Below, one piece after another: positions 9,377 through 17,819 of a stretch of 64,000 nt of DNA. The stretch lies in contig NZ_JADNRC010000011.1 of assembly GCF_015594725.1 (NCBI RefSeq), positions 1 to 64,000 on the forward strand. Direction: 5' to 3'. The notes under the pieces are model-generated. The model saw nothing but the letters and a program-made list of their open reading frames with translations. It was not told the DNA's origin and searched no databases. Position 1 is the stretch's first letter. Each line of letters starts with the position of its first letter. The stretch comes from Flavobacterium sp. ALJ2 (GTDB taxonomy: Bacteria; Bacteroidota; Bacteroidia; Flavobacteriales; Flavobacteriaceae). Made by a program: the position numbers and the translations under genes.

Positions 9377-9642
9377 TTACATAATAAACGGAATCTATTG
9401 GGTACAATTACTTTTAATAGGTATAACTAGCTTTTTTACAGAATTTAAAAAAAATTTACAATCCTAGAATTATCCCTTAATAAGTCGAATCCCAAAGCCG
9501 AAAATGTAATTCTGTTTTTTTTGTTTAAAGTTTCAGATTAAAAAACTTTGCGTTCACTTGCGTAAGAAGGCTAAAAATCTGCCAAATCTGCGTGCAGGAA
9601 AATAACCTGCGTAGACGATCTAATAATGTCCAAAGTGTTAAT
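9377..9642. other. Intergenic region with degenerate repeat-like sequence
   Basis: It contains AAAACTTTGCG and ATCTGCGTGCAGG segments of the type scattered between genes in flavobacteria. A weak GCAGG/CCTGC hairpin (about 9594-9610) lies downstream of lipB on the minus strand. No ORF was found. Confidence 0.35.
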
Positions 9643-10341
9643 CTAAATAAATTCTGCCTCAAACAAAGCCGTGAAATGTTTTAAAATTTTAGCTTTTACT
9701 TCGGCTTCATCAACTTTATCTACACCAAGTTCTACCTGAAGTGAAGTAACTGCTTTACCACGAATTCCACACGGAATAATATTATCAAAATAACCTAAAT
9801 CAGCATTTACATTCAAAGCAAAACCATGCATGGTTACCCAGCGTGAAGCGCGTACTCCCAATGCACAAATTTTTCGAGCAAACGGAGTTCCTACTCCCAG
9901 CCAAACTCCTGTTTCGCCTTCGCTTCGACCACATTCTAAACCGTATTCCTGAAGAGTCAGAATAATAGATTCCTCCAGTAATCGCAAGTATTTATGAATA
10001 TCGGTAAAGAAATTTTCTAAATCCAGAATAGGATATCCTACTATTTGCCCTGGACCATGATAGGTAATATCGCCACCACGGTTTATTTTATAAAAAGTTG
10101 CTCCTTTGGCTTCTAGTTGTTTTTCAGACAATAATAAATTACTTAAATCACCACTTTTCCCCAAAGTATATACATGTGGATGTTCTACAAAAAGAAAATA
10201 ATTAGGAGTTGGCAAATCAAGTTCTTCTCTCCTATTCTTAATTTTTAAATCTACAATAGCCGCAAATAATTCCTCTTGATATTCCCAAGTTGATTTATAA
10301 TCTTTTTGACCTAAATCTTGAAGTTGAATTTTTTTATTCAT
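9643..10341 (-). CDS. lipB: Octanoyl-[acyl-carrier-protein]:protein N-octanoyltransferase
   Basis: The protein is about 232 residues from the ATG at 10341; an in-frame TTG five codons earlier would overlap the upstream gene and is less likely. It moves the octanoyl group from acyl carrier protein to lipoyl domains, the first step of lipoate synthesis. Visible motifs are RGGDITYHGPGQIVGYPI, KICALGVRASRWVTMHGFAL (catalytic Lys about residue 156) and IIPCGIRGKAVTSL (catalytic Cys about residue 189). It starts 4 bp after the lipoprotein gene upstream, so the two are probably co-transcribed, though no functional link is evident. Confidence 0.95.
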   Translation of the reverse strand: MNKKIQLQDLGQKDYKSTWEYQEELFAAIVDLKIKNRREELDLPTPNYFLFVEHPHVYTLGKSGDLSNLLLSEKQLEAKGATFYKINRGGDITYHGPGQIVGYPILDLENFFTDIHKYLRLLEESIILTLQEYGLECGRSEGETGVWLGVGTPFARKICALGVRASRWVTMHGFALNVNADLGYFDNIIPCGIRGKAVTSLQVELGVDKVDEAEVKAKILKHFTALFEAEFI

Positions 10342-10345
10342 TGTA

Positions 10346-11098
10346 TTATTTTTCAAACTCTACCTCAAGTCCCAATTTAGTTGGGTTTTCCATATAATCT
10401 ATAAATGGGTATTGAATGGTTATTGTTTTTCGGTCTTCGCTAAACAAAGCATTTGCATTAGATACTTTCTTTACTTTTTTAGGGAAACGGTATTTTATAA
10501 CATAACTAGAAGATGCGAAAATCATTCTATACATTCCTAACGAATCTGCCACGGCCTTAATAGTTTCTTTGGAATTTAAAACAACCTTTTTGTTGAATTT
10601 TTTTCCATCGTAATTAAAACTAACTATACTATTATTACTAAAACTCCCATCGAAAGGCAGTTTGCCTTCTGATGATTTATTTTTTTCAATATTTTGAATT
10701 GCACTTAAGCTTTTCACCATATCCTGTAGTTCGTTTACATTTTTAAAATCGGTTTTTAAATTTAATAAAAACTGATTTTGTTCTGTATTCATCTTCATAT
10801 GAACCATGAAATTCTCAAGTTTTTTTAGTTCTTTTTGCTCTTCTAGAGAAAGTTTCGCAATACTGTCTTTTTTGTTTTTAAACATTTCTTTGAACGAAAA
10901 AGTAGAATCGATGTTTTGTTTTGACTCATTCATTTCATTTCCCAATTGTTCTCCAGCCATAGCCATAAGTGCCGACCCATCCATCTCAAGCGAGAATTTA
11001 CCTGTTCCATCAGCCGCAACATCAATGTTTTCTGTAAAAGTACAACTCGTTAAAGTTACCAATAAAAAGAAAAAACTAATAAATTTTAATAGTCTCAT
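10346..11098 (-). CDS. Lipoprotein, paralogue of the neighbouring gene
   Basis: This 250-residue protein has a lipoprotein signal (VTLTSC, Cys about 19). It begins with a short beta motif TENIDVAADGTGKFSLEMDG that recurs in the upstream gene and in the stub at 11933. The middle is helical and charged. The end has VSNANALFSEDRKTITIQYPF and a LEVEF tail, matching the upstream paralogue. I do not recognise a named family. It is probably anchored on the periplasmic side or surface and translationally close to lipB. The tandem duplication is seen in sequence; function is unknown. Confidence 0.75.
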   Translation of the reverse strand: MRLLKFISFFFLLVTLTSCTFTENIDVAADGTGKFSLEMDGSALMAMAGEQLGNEMNESKQNIDSTFSFKEMFKNKKDSIAKLSLEEQKELKKLENFMVHMKMNTEQNQFLLNLKTDFKNVNELQDMVKSLSAIQNIEKNKSSEGKLPFDGSFSNNSIVSFNYDGKKFNKKVVLNSKETIKAVADSLGMYRMIFASSSYVIKYRFPKKVKKVSNANALFSEDRKTITIQYPFIDYMENPTKLGLEVEFEK

Positions 11099-11187
11099 AT
11101 CTAGATTATATTTTTCTTCAAAGATACGAAGTCTATTTAAAAATAGAAACAGAAAGATGCTAAGTTCTAAAGATACATATTACTGTT

Positions 11188-11913
11188 TTATTCTAAAACT
11201 ACTTCTAAATTAGTACTCACTGGGTCTTCCAAACATTCTAAAAGTTGAAACGTAAGCGTTAATGATTTTTTATCTGAACTAAGTATTGCAGTAGCATTCG
11301 AAACCGATTTTATCCTACGAGGGAAATTATATTTAAGTACATAAGTCTGCGTTAAATCTTTGGAGTTGATTTTAGATTTAAAAATTTTTATTTGATTTTT
11401 ATTTTTCTGAATTTCAGCCTCATTGATAACATTTAAAGTCCGTTTAAAAACCGTTCCATCAAAACTATACTGTGCGTCAAAAAAATGTTTTTCGGCAGTA
11501 AGTGCGTAATTGTTTTGAAGATCAGATGCATAATCTTCTGTATTGTATAAATTAGGCACTATCTCTATTTTAGTAAAAGGAAATACAATTGTAGTCTTAA
11601 ACTCCTTATCGAAAGAACTCTTTTTTACATGTACTTTTACATTTGCATATTTTTGAAATAATTGCTGTTCTGATTGCGTATATTTTAAAAAAGTCTCGTT
11701 ATATTTTGTAATGTAATCCTGAAAAACATAAGTTGTATCTTTAAATTTTTCTTCTTTAGAGTACTTTTCTCCCGACAAAAGCATATAGCTATGCTCATCT
11801 CGAAGCTGAACTACTTCAATAGTTCCGCTTCCATCTGTATTGATCGTTATTGTTTCTGTTACCTGGCAGCTTGTGAGGAACAATAGAATTAGGAAAGTCT
11901 TTATTTTGTTCAT
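11188..11913 (-). CDS. Lipoprotein, paralogue of the downstream gene
   Basis: This 241-residue protein has a short signal (LILLFLTSC, Cys about 16) followed by QVTETITINTDGSGTIEVVQ. The C-terminal half has LKYNFPRRIKSVSNATAILS and LTLTFQLLECLEDP, then LEVVLE. It shares the TETI-TDGSG start and the VSNA-A-S-D ending with the next gene, so the two are tandem duplicates that have diverged. About 90 bp separate them. Unknown function. Confidence 0.75.
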   Translation of the reverse strand: MNKIKTFLILLFLTSCQVTETITINTDGSGTIEVVQLRDEHSYMLLSGEKYSKEEKFKDTTYVFQDYITKYNETFLKYTQSEQQLFQKYANVKVHVKKSSFDKEFKTTIVFPFTKIEIVPNLYNTEDYASDLQNNYALTAEKHFFDAQYSFDGTVFKRTLNVINEAEIQKNKNQIKIFKSKINSKDLTQTYVLKYNFPRRIKSVSNATAILSSDKKSLTLTFQLLECLEDPVSTNLEVVLE

Positions 11914-11932
11914 TCTCTTTTTTATGGGTTGG

Positions 11933-12076
11933 TCATCCTAAATTATCGACACTATTTTCATCACGAAGAGAATAAATTTCGACCTTACCACTTCCGTCTG
12001 AATTTATAGTTATAGTTTCTGTTACGCTACAGCTTACAAGAAGCTTTGTCATTATTAATGTTGAAATGTACTTCAT
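11933..12076 (-). pseudogene. Stub of a third lipoprotein paralogue
   Basis: From an ATG at 12076 the frame encodes 47 residues: a lipoprotein signal with LLVSCSVTETITINSDGSGK, then VEIYSLRDENS, ending in TGA. It matches the first ~40 residues of the 11188-11913 product (QVTETITINTDGSG, LRDEHS) almost residue for residue, then stops. The remaining ~200 codons are absent. It is therefore a truncated third copy in the same tandem array, or just possibly a tiny lipoprotein in its own right. Confidence 0.7.
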
Positions 12077-12304
12077 TTTGTATTAAAGTAATTTATTTGA
12101 GTGACTAAGATAATGTGTTTTCAAGTTGATTCTTATATTTTTTTTGTTTGCTTTTGTCTTTTGTGAGCAACTAGTTCTTCTTATTTCTAATTTTCTGTTT
12201 CTATTCTCTTCTAATTTTGATTTATCTCGCATAATTACTTCGTTCCTCGCAAATACAAAAATGCCCAACCAAAAATATCTTTTGAAAACTTAAAATTTCT
12301 AATC

Positions 12305-12380
12305 TAGCCCCGATAGAAATGAAAATCCTTTTGTGCCGGTGTTCGGCATAAAAGATTGAAATGAATAGCGGGACAAAAGG
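12305..12380. repeat. Flavobacterial intergenic repeat element
   Basis: The segment runs from TAGCCCCGATAGAAATG through a strong hairpin (CTTTTGTGCCG at 12328-12338 pairing with CGGCATAAAAG at 12344-12354) to AGCGGGACAAAAGG. The outer ends CCCCG and CGGGAC can also pair. From memory this CCCCGATAG...AGCGGGACAAAA layout recurs between genes of many Flavobacterium genomes. The rest of 12077-12451 shows no credible gene. Confidence 0.6.
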
Positions 12381-12451
12381 TCTTTGAAATGCAATAAATT
12401 ACTGCTTCAAAAAATCTAAAACCTGCATTCTGAAATCTACATTCTTTTCTT

Positions 12452-12459
12452 TATCTTTG
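12452..12459 (+). promoter_or_regulatory. Probable lysS -7 promoter element
   Basis: TATCTTTG fits the Bacteroidota -7 consensus TAnnTTTG and lies 22 bp before the lysS ATG. No clear -33 TTG was seen. Confidence 0.55.
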
Positions 12460-12481
12460 CACACTTAAAAAACAGTATATA

Positions 12482-14185
12482 ATGGCATTATCTGAACAAG
12501 AAATCATCCGAAGAGAGAAACTTCAAAACTTACGCAACTTAGGAATCAATCCTTATCCTGCTAATCTTTTTCCTGTAAATCATACTTCGAAACAAATTAA
12601 GGAGTCTTTTGAAGAAGGTAAGAAGGTTATTGTTGCTGGACGTTTGATGAGTGTGAGAGATCAGGGAAAAGCCTGTTTTGCTGAATTACAAGATAGCGAA
12701 GGACGTATTCAATTATACGTTAATCGCGATGTTTTGTGTGAAGGTGATGATAAAACATTATACAATCAGGTATTTAAAAAATTAACTGACTTAGGCGATT
12801 TCATTGGTATTGAAGGTGAATTGTTTACGACTAAAGTTGGTGCGCAATGTATTCGCGTAGATGGGTTTACTTTTTTAAGTAAAACATTACGTCCACTTCC
12901 TTTACCAAAAGTAGACGAAGACGGAAATGTACATGATGCTTTTAATGACCCTGAATTGCGTTACAGAATGCGTTATGTAGATTTAACCGTGAATCCGCAA
13001 GTTAAAGAAAACTTTATCAAACGTACGAAGTTGTATACTGCCATGCGTGGCTATTTTAACGATATGGGATATCTTGAAGTTGAAACTCCGATTTTACAAT
13101 CAATTCCAGGTGGAGCTTCGGCAAGACCATTTATCACACATCATAATTCGCTTGACATTCCGCTTTACATGCGTATTGCAAACGAATTGTATTTAAAAAG
13201 ATTAATTGTTGGTGGTTTTGAAGGTGTATATGAGTTCTCTAAAAACTTTAGAAATGAAGGAATGGACAGAACGCATAACCCTGAATTTACCGCTATGGAA
13301 ATATATGTAGCCTACAAAGACTACAACTGGATGATGGAATTTGCTGAAGGTTTACTTGAGCATTGTGCTATCGCAGTAAACGGTACTAGCGAAGTTACTT
13401 TTGGTGAACACCAAATTAACTTTAAAGCACCTTATGCTCGTGTTACAATGACCGATTCTATCAAACATTTTACAGGTTTTGACATTTCTGGTAAAACAGA
13501 AGAAGAGTTGTTTGATGCTGCAAGAGGAATGGGAATTGACGTTGATAAAACAATGGGGAAAGGAAAACTGATTGATGAAATTTTTGGAGCCAAATGCGAA
13601 GGAAATTACATTCAGCCAACTTTTATTACTGATTATCCTAAAGAGATGTCGCCTCTTTGTAAAGAGCACCGTGACAATCCAGAACTTACGGAGCGTTTTG
13701 AATTAATGGTTTGTGGTAAAGAAATAGCAAATGCTTATTCTGAATTGAATGACCCAATAGACCAACGTGAGCGTTTTGAAGACCAAATGCGTTTGTCTGA
13801 AAAAGGGGATGATGAAGCTAATGGTATTATCGACGAAGATTTCTTAAGAGCACTAGAATATGGTATGCCTCCAACATCTGGAATGGGAATTGGAATGGAT
13901 CGTTTGATTATGTACTTAACTAATAATGCATCTATCCAAGAAGTATTATTGTTCCCACAAATGCGTCCTGAGAAAAAACAAATTGCTATTGAATTAACTG
14001 ATGAGGAAAAATTAATCATCGACCTATTAAAAGTAAATGAAAACAAAATGGAATTAGCACACCTTAAAGTTACCACTGCTTTAAGCGGTAAAAAATGGGA
14101 TGCTTCTATGAAAAACTTATCTAAACATGGTTTGACTAAAGTTGCCGTAGATGGTGAATTCAAATTTGTAGAATTAGTTGGGTAA
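12482..14185 (+). CDS. lysS: Lysyl-tRNA synthetase, class II
   Basis: This 567-residue cytosolic enzyme charges tRNA-Lys. An N-terminal OB-fold anticodon-binding domain (about 50-150) includes VAGRLMSVRDQGKACFAELQ. Class II motif 1 is in the ETPILQSIPGGASARPF region. Motif 2 is FRNEGMDRTHNPEFT (about 255-269). Motif 3 is GMGIGMDRLIMYL near residue 466. Beyond the usual ~500 residues there is a C-terminal extension (about 490-567; ELTDEEKLIIDLLKVN...) that I believe is common in Bacteroidota LysRS. A clean terminator follows, so it is likely monocistronic. Confidence 0.97.
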   Translation: MALSEQEIIRREKLQNLRNLGINPYPANLFPVNHTSKQIKESFEEGKKVIVAGRLMSVRDQGKACFAELQDSEGRIQLYVNRDVLCEGDDKTLYNQVFKKLTDLGDFIGIEGELFTTKVGAQCIRVDGFTFLSKTLRPLPLPKVDEDGNVHDAFNDPELRYRMRYVDLTVNPQVKENFIKRTKLYTAMRGYFNDMGYLEVETPILQSIPGGASARPFITHHNSLDIPLYMRIANELYLKRLIVGGFEGVYEFSKNFRNEGMDRTHNPEFTAMEIYVAYKDYNWMMEFAEGLLEHCAIAVNGTSEVTFGEHQINFKAPYARVTMTDSIKHFTGFDISGKTEEELFDAARGMGIDVDKTMGKGKLIDEIFGAKCEGNYIQPTFITDYPKEMSPLCKEHRDNPELTERFELMVCGKEIANAYSELNDPIDQRERFEDQMRLSEKGDDEANGIIDEDFLRALEYGMPPTSGMGIGMDRLIMYLTNNASIQEVLLFPQMRPEKKQIAIELTDEEKLIIDLLKVNENKMELAHLKVTTALSGKKWDASMKNLSKHGLTKVAVDGEFKFVELVG

Positions 14186-14208
14186 TTCCTTCTTTAATAT
14201 AAAAATAC

Positions 14209-14243
14209 AAACCCGACGGATTTTAAAATCTGTCGGGTTTTTT
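14209..14243 (+). terminator. lysS terminator
   Basis: AAACCCGACGGATTTT and AAAATCTGTCGGGTTT form a long stem followed by a T-run, 24 bp after the stop. Confidence 0.9.
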
Positions 14244-14285
14244 CATTAAATTTATATGCCTTTGATTAATCAAAATTATACTATT

Positions 14286-14480
14286 ATGGGTACTTTAGAA
14301 ATATTTGACAAGTTAAAAAACATCGAAAATGTGAGTCTACTTGAAAAAATAAGAAGCCTTCTAAAAAGTGTAGATTCTTCTGAAATATACCAATTAAAAC
14401 AATGTGAAATAGATGTACTAAAAAAAAGTGAAGAAGACTTAAAATACGGCAGAGTTATATCCCAAGAAAATTTAGAATAG
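14286..14480 (+). CDS. Orphan antitoxin-like small protein
   Basis: The product is 64 residues from the ATG at 14286, or 74 from an in-frame ATG at 14256 that sits right after the lysS terminator. It begins with a helical segment (LEIFDKLKNIENVSLLEKIRSLL) and ends with YQLKQCEIDVLKKSEEDLKYGRVISQENLE. The tail looks like the toxin-binding end of RelE/ParE-type antitoxins (...GRVISQEDL...). No RelE/ParE toxin gene follows, only a terminator. It could be an orphan antitoxin or a leftover of a lost module. The family call is by pattern only. Confidence 0.5.
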   Translation: MGTLEIFDKLKNIENVSLLEKIRSLLKSVDSSEIYQLKQCEIDVLKKSEEDLKYGRVISQENLE

Positions 14481-14532
14481 CTATCAAAACAAAAAAAACC
14501 TAATTACAATCATATTTCCGAGAATAAAAGAC

Positions 14533-14566
14533 AAAAAAAGAGCTTCGTAATTGAAGCTCTTTTTTG
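14533..14566. terminator. Bidirectional terminator
   Basis: AAAAAGAGCTTC and GAAGCTCTTTTTT form the stem around GTAATT, with A-run and T-run flanks. It separates the antitoxin-like gene from the convergent lipoprotein gene. Confidence 0.85.
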
Positions 14567-14578
14567 TTATTTCACTTT

Positions 14579-15181
14579 TTAAAATGAAATTTTCTCATAT
14601 TTTTTATTATCAATATCTAAAATTTCAGGAGATTCTGCAGGAACATCCCCTTTCCATTTTTCCTGAACTGAAGGATTAGAAGGGTACTTTCCGTTTTTCA
14701 TTTTTACATTATACAAAATCCCTTTACTGCTTACTATAAGATCTCGAAATTTCTCTGAAGCACCTGAACCTACAAAAATAGGAAAATCAGTTACTGTAAA
14801 TTTATTCAACAAGCTTCCATCGTTATTTAAAACAAAACCTGAACATCCTCCTGAACCACAAAAATAAGGATTAGAAAAGCCTACGATATACTCGTCTTTT
14901 CCATCATTATTTAAATCAAAGGCATCGTAGTAAAAAAAACGATCTTCTTTTGTCATTGCTGCCAAATCATTCTTCAATAATACTGTAGTTAATTGTTTAC
15001 GAATCAAATCAACAACTTTAGCATCTATTGATTGTGAATTATTATTTACCATTACTGTGTCTCTTTTGGCTTCTCCTTCCACAGTCGTAGAGTCAATTTT
15101 TACTACATCGGCAGGAGTTTCTTTTTTCTGGCAAGAATGTAAACTAATTAATGCTAAGCCAATAAAGATTGTCTTTCTCAT
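14579..15181 (-). CDS. Lipoprotein with EF-hand-like loop
   Basis: This 200-residue protein has a lipoprotein signal (ISLHSC, Cys about 17) and a linker rich in Glu, Thr and Ser. The folded region contains YYDAFDLNNDGKDEYIVGFSN, a DxNxDGxxE calcium-loop/FG-GAP-like motif, and a CGSGGCSGFVL segment with two close cysteines that could form a disulfide. I believe similar lipoproteins are common in flavobacteria, without known function. It is monocistronic between two terminators. Confidence 0.7.
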   Translation of the reverse strand: MRKTIFIGLALISLHSCQKKETPADVVKIDSTTVEGEAKRDTVMVNNNSQSIDAKVVDLIRKQLTTVLLKNDLAAMTKEDRFFYYDAFDLNNDGKDEYIVGFSNPYFCGSGGCSGFVLNNDGSLLNKFTVTDFPIFVGSGASEKFRDLIVSSKGILYNVKMKNGKYPSNPSVQEKWKGDVPAESPEILDIDNKKYEKISF

Positions 15182-15250
15182 GATTTTATTATTTTTTTAT
15201 AACCGTTAAATTTACAAAAATATATTTTACCACATACAAGTAAATCTACT

Positions 15251-16252
15251 CTACACCAATAGAGCCAATTTATTTTCAATATCTTTTTTTACTAGTAATT
15301 CTTTAATATTACAATAGGTTACAAGTGCAATTTGCGTTAGGGCTTCGTTTGTAAAAAAAGCCTGATGTGCTGTCACCAATACATTTGGAAAACTCATTAA
15401 CCGCTGAATTGCATCATCTTTTATAATATCTTCAGAAAGGTCTCTAAAAAATAATTTTTCTTCCTGTTCGTATACATCAATACCCAAATAGCCTACTTTA
15501 CCTTCTTTAAGTGCTTCGATAACACTTGCCGTTTCTATCAATCCGCCACGGCTTGTATTAATAATCATGACACTATTTTTCATTTGTGCCAATGAGTTCT
15601 TATTTATAATATGCTTTGTTTTTTCGTTTAACGGACAATGCAATGAAATAATATCACTTTCCTTAAAGACAGTATCTAAATCGGTAAATACAACGCCTTC
15701 TTTTTCCATTTCGGGATTTATAGTAATATCATAAGCAAGAATTTTACAACCAAAACCTTTTCCTGTTTTTGAGAAAGCTTTCCCAATATTTCCTGTTCCT
15801 ATTATTCCTATTGTTTTGCCATTCAAATCAAATCCTAACAATCCATTCAAAGAAAAATTCTGCTCACGAACTCTGTTATACGCCTTATGGGTTTTACGAT
15901 TAAGTGTAAGGATCATTGCCATGGCATGTTCTGCAACGGCTTCGGGAGAATAAGCCGGAACTCTACATACCTGAATTCCGTATCGCTTTGCAGCTTCTAG
16001 ATTAACATTATTAAATCCTGCGCAACGTAAAGCAATAATTCGCACTCCCTTTTCTGACAATTGCTTAATTACCAATTCATCGACAATATCATTTACAAAA
16101 ACACAGATAATATTTGAACTCTGAATTAAATTTACAGTATGTTTATTAAGTTGCGTTTCAAAAAATTCCAAATCAAATCCGAACTCACAATTATGCTTAT
16201 TAAAAAAAGTTTTATCATATGGTTGAGCCGAGAAAAATGTTATTTTATTCAT
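15251..16252 (-). CDS. D-2-hydroxyacid dehydrogenase, D-lactate dehydrogenase (LdhA)-like
   Basis: The protein is 333 residues from the ATG at 16252, where the usual ITFFSAQPYDKTFF start of the family lies; an in-frame ATG at 16276 adds eight residues. The order is substrate domain with ALRCAGFNNVNL, Rossmann domain with GIIGTGNIGKAF, IINTSRGGLI (Arg), DVYEQEE (Glu) and VLVTAHQAFFT (His). These supply the Arg-Glu-His catalytic set. It probably reduces pyruvate to D-lactate with NADH; related 2-hydroxyacids cannot be excluded. Monocistronic. Confidence 0.9.
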   Translation of the reverse strand: MNKITFFSAQPYDKTFFNKHNCEFGFDLEFFETQLNKHTVNLIQSSNIICVFVNDIVDELVIKQLSEKGVRIIALRCAGFNNVNLEAAKRYGIQVCRVPAYSPEAVAEHAMAMILTLNRKTHKAYNRVREQNFSLNGLLGFDLNGKTIGIIGTGNIGKAFSKTGKGFGCKILAYDITINPEMEKEGVVFTDLDTVFKESDIISLHCPLNEKTKHIINKNSLAQMKNSVMIINTSRGGLIETASVIEALKEGKVGYLGIDVYEQEEKLFFRDLSEDIIKDDAIQRLMSFPNVLVTAHQAFFTNEALTQIALVTYCNIKELLVKKDIENKLALLV

Positions 16253-16355
16253 ACCTGCTACTCTATCTAAATCCATATGTCTCCTTCTTTAAAATTAGAA
16301 TTGTTTATTCATTAAAATTAAGCAATTAATCGTAAAGTATTTTTTTATAGGCAAT

Positions 16356-16386
16356 AAAAAAGAGCTCCAATTGAAGCTCTTTTTTA
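16356..16386. terminator. Terminator between glycerophosphodiesterase and LdhA-like genes
   Basis: AAAAAAGAGCT and AGCTCTTTTTT pair around a palindromic CCAATTGA loop. It ends 2 bp before the stop of the 16389 gene, so on the minus strand it lies directly downstream of that gene. Confidence 0.75.
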
Positions 16387-16388
16387 TA

Positions 16389-17321
16389 TTATTTTATTTT
16401 CTTAATTACAATATGTTTGGATTTTAATTTTTTATCTTCTGCATATTTTAGCAGCTGTTTACCAGCTTCTACGTTACGATCTGATGATAACACATTGGCT
16501 CCATTAGCAACTAATTTATAATATAACTCGTCTCCTTTGGCAGCAGCACTTTTATCAAGATTCCCCATTGTTCCTAAAATACAAGAAATCTTTCGGCTAT
16601 GTAAATATTCATATACTTCTGGTGCAGGTTCTTTAGTACCCACAAATGCGATCATTTTATCGGCTTTAACCCCTAATTTCTCCATACGCTCCACATCTTC
16701 TTTTCCTCTTGCCGAAACCGAAATCATTAAATCTGGCGCCAGCTTAGCGGCCTCAGCTGCTTGTGTTGCATTATAAGTAATAATTACTGAATAAGCCTCT
16801 GCTTTGTTTCTTCTTACTGCATCAATAATCAGTTGCATTGGAACCCCTTTTTTAATATCGAGGTTATAAATTACTTTGTCTTTACCCCATTGCAGGATTT
16901 GATCTAAAGTTTCAATTTTATATGGAGTCACATTTCCTTCTGTATCTTTTAAAAAAAGCTGTTGCAATTCTTGATACGTATATCCTTCAATTACACCAGT
17001 TCCAGTTGTTGTTCTGTCTAGCGTATTATCATGCATCATTACCAAAACTGAATCCTTGCTAAAAGCGATATCCGTTTCTACGATTGTTGGATTATACTTT
17101 ATTGCATTAGCAAATGTTTGTGTACAATTTTCAGGAAAACCAACTGTTGGCCCACCTCGATGTGCACTTACCAATGGCATTGTTTTTTTAGAATAATTTA
17201 AAAACCGCTGCAATTCTTTGGATGTTTTGAACTTTAATAAATATTCATTTTCCTGAGAAAAACCAAAATTGAAAATGAACGAAACCAAAACTACAAACCA
17301 TAAATTTTTATTCTGAAACAT
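16389..17321 (-). CDS. Secreted glycerophosphodiester phosphodiesterase
   Basis: This 310-residue protein has a signal peptide (LVSFIFNFGFSQ) directing it to the periplasm or outside. GDPD hallmarks are visible in order: SAHRGG, FPENCTQTF, ETDIAFSKDSVLVMMHDNTLDRTT, and a Lys/Asp pair in YNLDIKKG. These form the metal site and the two catalytic histidines. It would hydrolyse deacylated phospholipid head groups to glycerol-3-phosphate and an alcohol. There is no transporter next to it. Length is normal. Confidence 0.92.
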   Translation of the reverse strand: MFQNKNLWFVVLVSFIFNFGFSQENEYLLKFKTSKELQRFLNYSKKTMPLVSAHRGGPTVGFPENCTQTFANAIKYNPTIVETDIAFSKDSVLVMMHDNTLDRTTTGTGVIEGYTYQELQQLFLKDTEGNVTPYKIETLDQILQWGKDKVIYNLDIKKGVPMQLIIDAVRRNKAEAYSVIITYNATQAAEAAKLAPDLMISVSARGKEDVERMEKLGVKADKMIAFVGTKEPAPEVYEYLHSRKISCILGTMGNLDKSAAAKGDELYYKLVANGANVLSSDRNVEAGKQLLKYAEDKKLKSKHIVIKKIK

Positions 17322-17392
17322 ATTATATTTATTAAAATTGGACTGTAAACTTAAGCAATTCCAATTATGTAGGGCATTATTTAAAAGTGAAA

Positions 17393-17809
17393 TTATTTTA
17401 AATATTCTTTTCCATGTACCATAATAACGCCTTCTTTTGGATATAAAAAAGAGACATCATAACCTAAGCTCATAAGCATTTTTAGACCATCAATAGACTC
17501 TATCTTGTTTTTTCCATTCCAGCCCATTTTCAAACCATATAAAATACATTCTCTAATATATTTAGGCCTATTCAAATTGACGAATTCTTCTTCTTTAGTA
17601 GATAATCTGATTAGCTTCACACCTGTTTTCAAAGGGTTTCCTGCATATAAATCTTCCCATGTGACAAAATTAATTTTCAATGGGCTTTGTTTATAACTAT
17701 CTAAGAATATTGTTATTTCAAATGTTGCAATCTCCGTATTAAGTCCAAATCCATTCATGCATTTATAGCGATAGACATTATCCTCAACTGTAATTTTTCT
17801 TAATGCCAT
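17393..17809 (-). CDS. Hypothetical protein, paralogue of 18894-19286
   Basis: This 138-residue cytosolic protein has no signal. It shares LRKI-V-DN-Y at its start and VNLNRPKYIRECILYGL, GW-GKNK and LGYDVSFL at its end with the gene two positions upstream. The two sit on either side of a DUF4274-like gene. I do not recognise the family. It is predicted alpha/beta. It ends with an extra MVHGKEYLK tail. The spacing to the DUF4274-like gene (10 bp) suggests one operon. An immunity-type role is possible by context but unproven. Confidence 0.65.
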   Translation of the reverse strand: MALRKITVEDNVYRYKCMNGFGLNTEIATFEITIFLDSYKQSPLKINFVTWEDLYAGNPLKTGVKLIRLSTKEEEFVNLNRPKYIRECILYGLKMGWNGKNKIESIDGLKMLMSLGYDVSFLYPKEGVIMVHGKEYLK

Positions 17810-17819
17810 CAGTGCTTAT

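Noticed and set aside
12083..12268. 61-codon minus-strand ORF upstream of the lipoprotein stub
   Set aside because: Low-complexity Lys/Asn/Arg composition, no family resemblance, and it lies in AT-rich intergenic sequence next to a truncated gene.
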